In this document: positions 26,701 to 32,700 of the stretch, one piece after another
Numbering within the stretch: the first letter of the stretch is position 1
Layout: every line of letters begins with the position of its first letter
Assembly: GCA_037783545.1 (NCBI GenBank)
Contig: JBBELK010001433.1
Span: forward strand, 26,999 to 90,998
DNA: 64,000 nt
Direction of reading: 5' to 3'
Origin: Henricia sp. BOLD:AAB3569
Taxonomy: Eukaryota; Echinodermata; Asteroidea; Spinulosida; Echinasteridae
The notes under the pieces: model-generated
The model's input: the letters and a program-made list of their open reading frames with translations, nothing else
Database searches by the model: none
What the model was told of the DNA's origin: nothing
Translations under genes and position numbers: made by a program

Positions 26701-29700
26701 TTGTACGCACGGTGGAAATAGGCTTGCCATATATATTGTATAGTGTACTGCGGGGCCAAGGAATTGATGCTTTTAGAGACAAATAGCTTTCTTGTATTTA
26801 ACTCTCTCTGAATAGGCAAGCCAGTCGAGCTTTTTGAACATGTCAGCTGATGGCGTTAGGAAATCGCATTTCAGTATTATTCTGGCTGCACGTTTGAGGC
26901 ATTTGTTCAAGACCGTGTTATGAGATGCGTAACGGTCACCCCATACTATACTGTGCAACAATAATCTAGACTAGGCATGACTAAACTTAACATAAGGGTG
27001 TTCATGTGCTTTTGAGTTACACAGTCCCGAATTCTCTTTGGGTTCGTGGGCACGCTACAAATTTTTCTCTGTCTTGAGGCAGCACTGAGTATACAGTGCC
27101 AATTATTAAAGTTATGTTGTGTACAGTCAAAACAACTCCGAATTGACTTGATTTTTGTCTTCTAAGAAATCTAATGTTGGCTCGTATTTCATATTGGATG
27201 TCACTTTATTTTCTGTGTGTACGTTAGGAAAGGCTTTGTATTTTAGCCAATCGGTGTGCGATGAAAAAATGAAATATTTCCTTCCAGGACTACATCATTC
27301 GTCGACTTCAACAGGAGAACGATCAAATCGCAGAAGATGAAAGATTGGTCAAGCAGTACCGAGAAGAAACGGAGAAAATGAGGACACAGATGGAAGAAAT
27401 GAAGACAAGGTTTGTTGTTTGCTGTCTCATATCCTCACTTAAAGGGCCCTTTATTTAGGATTTTTATCAATGAAATCTATGCTTTAAAACCACTCTACTC
27501 AGTTAAAGTCATACAAATCCTATTTGGAGCTTGCTTTGGGGTTAAAACAAAGGTTTTTAGTTTTTATGCTATTATTCATGACCAAGGTCACGATGTCACA
27601 AGAGGCAAACACAGGAAAATCACATTCAACTGTGCACAAAAGATTCCACTTTTTTTCTTAATTTTCCTGAAACTTTTGTAATCCATGGCTGTTTGAGTTT
27701 GTTTTGCTGTAAGCCATGACAAAACTGGGGGTAGAAACTGCAGCAATTTGCCACAAGTCCAAATTGAAGTCTTATGTTTTTTCTTAACTTTTCCCTTCTT
27801 TCTTCCTTATGTGATGCACTCAAAACAGCGCCCTCTGTCTGTGATTTATTGCAATGAAATCTGCAAAGTTGAAAAAGGCCACCTTTTATTGATTTTACAT
27901 CCAAACGAACAATAGTATGTCTTGCTGAACAAGTAATCCGTTATTATGAAGCAAAGCTTAGGCACAAAGTTGTTTAGCATGTCACAGGCCCTTTAAAGGC
28001 AGAGGCTTGTCAGCAATGTGCGCGCGCCAAATTCATACCACGAAATAAGCAGCTCCATGCCTTTGCTATGGAGCTGCGTATTTCGTGGCACGAATTTGGT
28101 GCGCGCATTGCTAACGAACCTGTGCCTTTAAAGACGGAATACATGATTGGAAAAGGTGTACAAACAGGAACATCACATAACTAAATAATAATGTTGATAA
28201 ACTGCCTTGTATAAATTTCAGCCACACAGATGCTGTAATACCATACTTCAAAAAACCTTAAAAATTCCATGCATGGTTTTAATGGTAAAAAGGTCAAAAC
28301 AAAATCGTTTGCAAACAGTTTCTCTCACAAAGGTACCATTTTACATGTTACCATTGCTATTTTTAGTCTGAGTTTTTCTTGCTAAGTTATCAAGTACGTT
28401 TTTGGGTCACTGCAAATGATGTATTGGAGTTGTCCTCATCGAGACTCGAACAACCCAAGACATCAGATATGGTTTACCAGCCAAGCTATGGGTTCCCTTT
28501 TACATTTAAAAAGTTGCGAACGAGGCAGATATTTGAAGCACAAATTGAAAGTACAGATTCATGTGCGTTGTTGATCAAATGCAAGATCAGTCAAGTCCCA
28601 CTTACTTTGCTTTTTGAATACATTTATCTTGAATCCGAGTACTTTCCTAAAAGCCAAAGTTTGCTAAAAAAACAAAACTACATAAACATTCTGTAGTCGA
28701 CGAAGACTTATACAAACGGTTTCACTATTACATGTAAATCTACTTTACATTACAGTAGGCTGTCTGCAAGAAATCTTTTCAGTTTGTATTTAAATGTGCT
28801 ACATGTACTTGACGAACAGTTGCTTAAAGGCCCTGTAGATGATCTGTTTTTGAGCGATTCTGCGAATAAAACCATTATAAATCAAAAGAAAGATATCAAC
28901 AAACTCATCTGAAAAAATTTCAGCTTTGTCAAATGTACCACGTTTGAAAAAACCATGAAAATCCATATGCGTTTTCCTGGTCTTGGCGGGGTGTTTCAAA
29001 TATTCGTTCTTAGTTGATCGGGCACTATGTGGCTTGCGTCATGCACTCTGTGGCGCACATACTGCGTGGTAAAATTATATCATTTTGAGCGAAACCTTTT
29101 AATGGATAGTTGCTATTAATTCAATTTTTACTTTCAGAACTTTTCCCCTGTAAACTCGTCGATTACTTTTTGGGGTCATTGCAAATGATCCACTGGGCCT
29201 TTAAAGAGGAGAGGAGACTATTTCAATATTTTGGCCTTGTAAAGAAGACCGTGTGCTGATTATAAAATATTGTTGTTCTAGAGAATGGTATATGCACCTT
29301 TAAGGTAGACCGTGTGTTATAGCTATGAATAAATTGATCTACATGTATTCAGTCAAATTCATAACCGGTTAACTTAAAGGAGAAGGGTACCCAAGAAACA
29401 AAAGACCTTGTGCTCAAGAAGTACAACCCGTAAATTATTTTAATGCAAAGAAAAAGAAATATTACCTACTGAAAAGCGCACAACTTCAAAAAGAATCAAA
29501 ATTTTAGCGATGCGTCGCACTATGGGCGCCGCCATTTTGTCCCAGTATTGGGCAAAGAATGACATTTTCGCGTACAAGTCCTACGTGCATTTCTATGGCA
29601 ATACACGAAAACGTTGTCCGCAAAAACGTCATCCGTTGACCAGTATTAGGACAAAATGGCGGCGCCCATAGTGCGACGCATCGCTAAAATTTTGATTCTT

Positions 29701-32700
29701 TGTGAAGTTGTGCGCTTTTCAGTAGGTAATATTTCTTTTTCTTTGCATTAAAATAATTTACGGGTTGTACTTCTTGAGCACAAGGTCTTTTGTTTCTTGG
29801 GTACCCTTCTCCTTTAAATTTCGTCAAGAAAATTCGCAACTTTGCATTTCTCATGTTTAATTTCGTAATTGGTCGCTCATGTTCATAATAGATTATGATT
29901 ATGCACAGATTATGGTTGCCTAACATGGGCAAATGTAATATTTGTTGAAGATTTGGAATCATGAGAGGATGTGCAAGAATCCAACCTGAAAAGTTGCCCT
30001 TAAAAAGCTTGTCCACACATCTGCACACAGTCTGACCATCCGGTGAATCTGGTCGATAAGTTCTTGAAATGGGTTGAACAAAGATGAATTCAATCCTTAC
30101 GTGACGTAGATGATCATTAGTCGAGACGAATTTGATTGTAATCTTCCGACATTGAACGGACAAATCATTGAAATCGGTCGACCAATGATCATTTGGAAAG
30201 ACCAAAGACCAAGTCAATTGTAGCATTTGCGCGTTTCACTCGTCTTGGACGAAATTGAAGTTAACCGGGCATAAATTTGAATTTAAAAGTTTTAAAAAGT
30301 GTGGGAAAACTTATATTTATACAGTATCAGGCAGAATTTTCAATAACATTGCCAATTGTCTTCTCAGTGCCAAGATCTTTCAAGTATCTAAGTGCAGTAT
30401 TTGCAATCACAACCTGGAGCTACCGTCTGTCCATTTTCTGTGTCAGCACTCGTATCATCAACAGTAAGTATAGGCAGATACTAACGTGTTAAATATTTCA
30501 GCCGATTAATTGTTGAGCCTACCCCTCATTTTATTCATTATTCAAAAATACTGGTAGTCATGTTATGCTGAAAATAAACTATTTTTTTATATACTTGTTA
30601 CGACAATTGGATTGGGTTTTTTATACCCGGCACAATATGTGGCAAAGGGACTTCCCTCACCCACACCCCCTAACGCCCCTATACCTCAACACACTCTTCC
30701 CTTTTGTTAACGCACCAACCCCCACTAAAAACTGAAAGGAATTCCTTGGATGTTTGAGACACATTGGGGAAACAATAGGGGGGGGGGGATACCTTCTGTT
30801 CTTAATCAATATCCCTTCCTGCCGACATTTTTGGTGATGTTTTTATTAATACTCCACAGTTTTTCAAATTAATAAAAGGGTGCAAAATGCCAAACAAAAT
30901 AGAACAGGATTCAAATACATGTAGCAGCCAATCGCCAAGCATGTGTAGCAAAAATTGACACCGAACGCCCCATGTCTGCATGTTACAAGTGCCCTGGTTG
31001 GCCCAGAGCAGCGACAAAATTTCTGTCGCGAATTTCAACAGGGGCTCAGACGTGCGTTTGATTTATTTTGGTAAAGCAGTTCACAAATGGTTATAGTATG
31101 TGATTCATTTAAAATTAGCAAAGAATGTGTCCGAGAACATCAAGATGTTCTCTCTTTCTGAAGTTGTTTTGAAAGTTACGCTGAAAATGACATGGAGTGC
31201 CCTGCCTGTGCCCCCGAGAACCACAAGGTGATGGACATCATCCGTGCCCAGGAACAGAGCAAAGATCTCCACGAACAGTTCCACAGACAGGTTGGTATCA
31301 TGAGTCCTTCCACGGTAAAGGGGGCCTTTTGGCAACACAGACCATATTTTCCAGAAAATACCCTTATCTGGTCTCAAAATAAAAGAAATAAGTTTCAGTT
31401 GTTCTGAAGAGATAACTTAGGCCCAAAAAGGGTTACAAAACGTTAACATGCCTTTCTAAAAACCCTGTGTACAAATTTTCCATGTACGCTTGTAACCGGG
31501 ACAGCCTAAAATGTAACACAAGTGTCCGTCCCGGTTACGAGCGTATATTGGATATTTGTACACCGGTTTTTAGAAAGGCATGTTGTTACACTATTTGTAA
31601 CCCTTTTTGGGCCTACGTTATCTCTTCAGAACAACTTAAACTTATTTCTTTCATTTTGAGACCAGACAAAGGTATTTCCTTGAAAATATGGTCTGTGTTG
31701 CCAAAATGCCCCCTTTACTGTGGAAAGACCCATAAAGCACAGGGTCATTAATTGTTTCAGTTACAGTAGTGTAATATCAAAGTGACAAATCAACAATATT
31801 GGTGTTACGCATGAAACACTCTCAAGTTGATTAATTGTGGATTTTTTTCCATTTCATTTCAATTTGGTAATCTTTCCTCCACAGCTCGAGAAATCCCAAG
31901 ATGGTTTCTCTGTGGTCGCTGACTATTTTGGCAGAGGAGTTTTCAATAGGGTGAGTTATACAGTAAAATCTCGTTAAGTCAAAACTGGATACCTCGAAAC
32001 TCCTATCTCGAACTCTGGATACCTCAAAATTTGTATCCATTCCCTCGACTTAAAGGCCCTGTAGATGATCTGTTTTTGAGCGATTCTGCGAATAAAACCA
32101 TTATAAATCAAAAGAAAGACATCAACAAACTCATCCGAAGAAATTTCAGCTTTGTCAAATGTACCACGTTTAAAAAAACCATGAAAATCCACATGCGTTT
32201 TCCTGGTATTGGCGGGGTGTTTCAAATATTCGTTCTCGGTTGATCGGGTACTATGTGGCTTGCGTCATGCACTATGTGGCATACATCATATACTGCGTCT
32301 GCGCGCGCTCCATAAAAATGCATCGCGTTGGAACACGCACGCGGAGTACACAGCGCCCATGCATTTTGGACCGCATACGTGCGAACCAAAAATAAGTAAA
32401 TCGTTTGCAAACGATTTAAATAATTTCATCTTTACGGATTATTTTCTGGTAAAATTTTGTCATTTTGAGCGAAAACCTTTCATTGGGTAGTTGCTATTAA
32501 TTCAATCTTTACTTTCAGAACCTTTCCCCTGTAAACTTGTCGATTACTTTTTGGGGTCATTGCAAATGATCCACTGGGCCTTTAATGAGATTTTACTGTA
32601 CTATAAATCACAGCCTGAATTCTTGCTGAGGCAAGTGTTTTTATAATTGGTTTAACATTATTTTTTTTTCTGTTTTGGAAAATGTTGAGTTTGTAAGAGA

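Larger units (their letters stand above)
20296..27287 (+). other. VPS11 intron (7.0 kb) with a CR1/L2 element
   Basis: Holds a damaged non-LTR retrotransposon on the minus strand (about 21775-25228), a dispersed repeat (25605-26203) and a second RT-family fragment (26773-26961, minus). 20400-21700 shows nothing I recognise. Confidence 0.8.
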
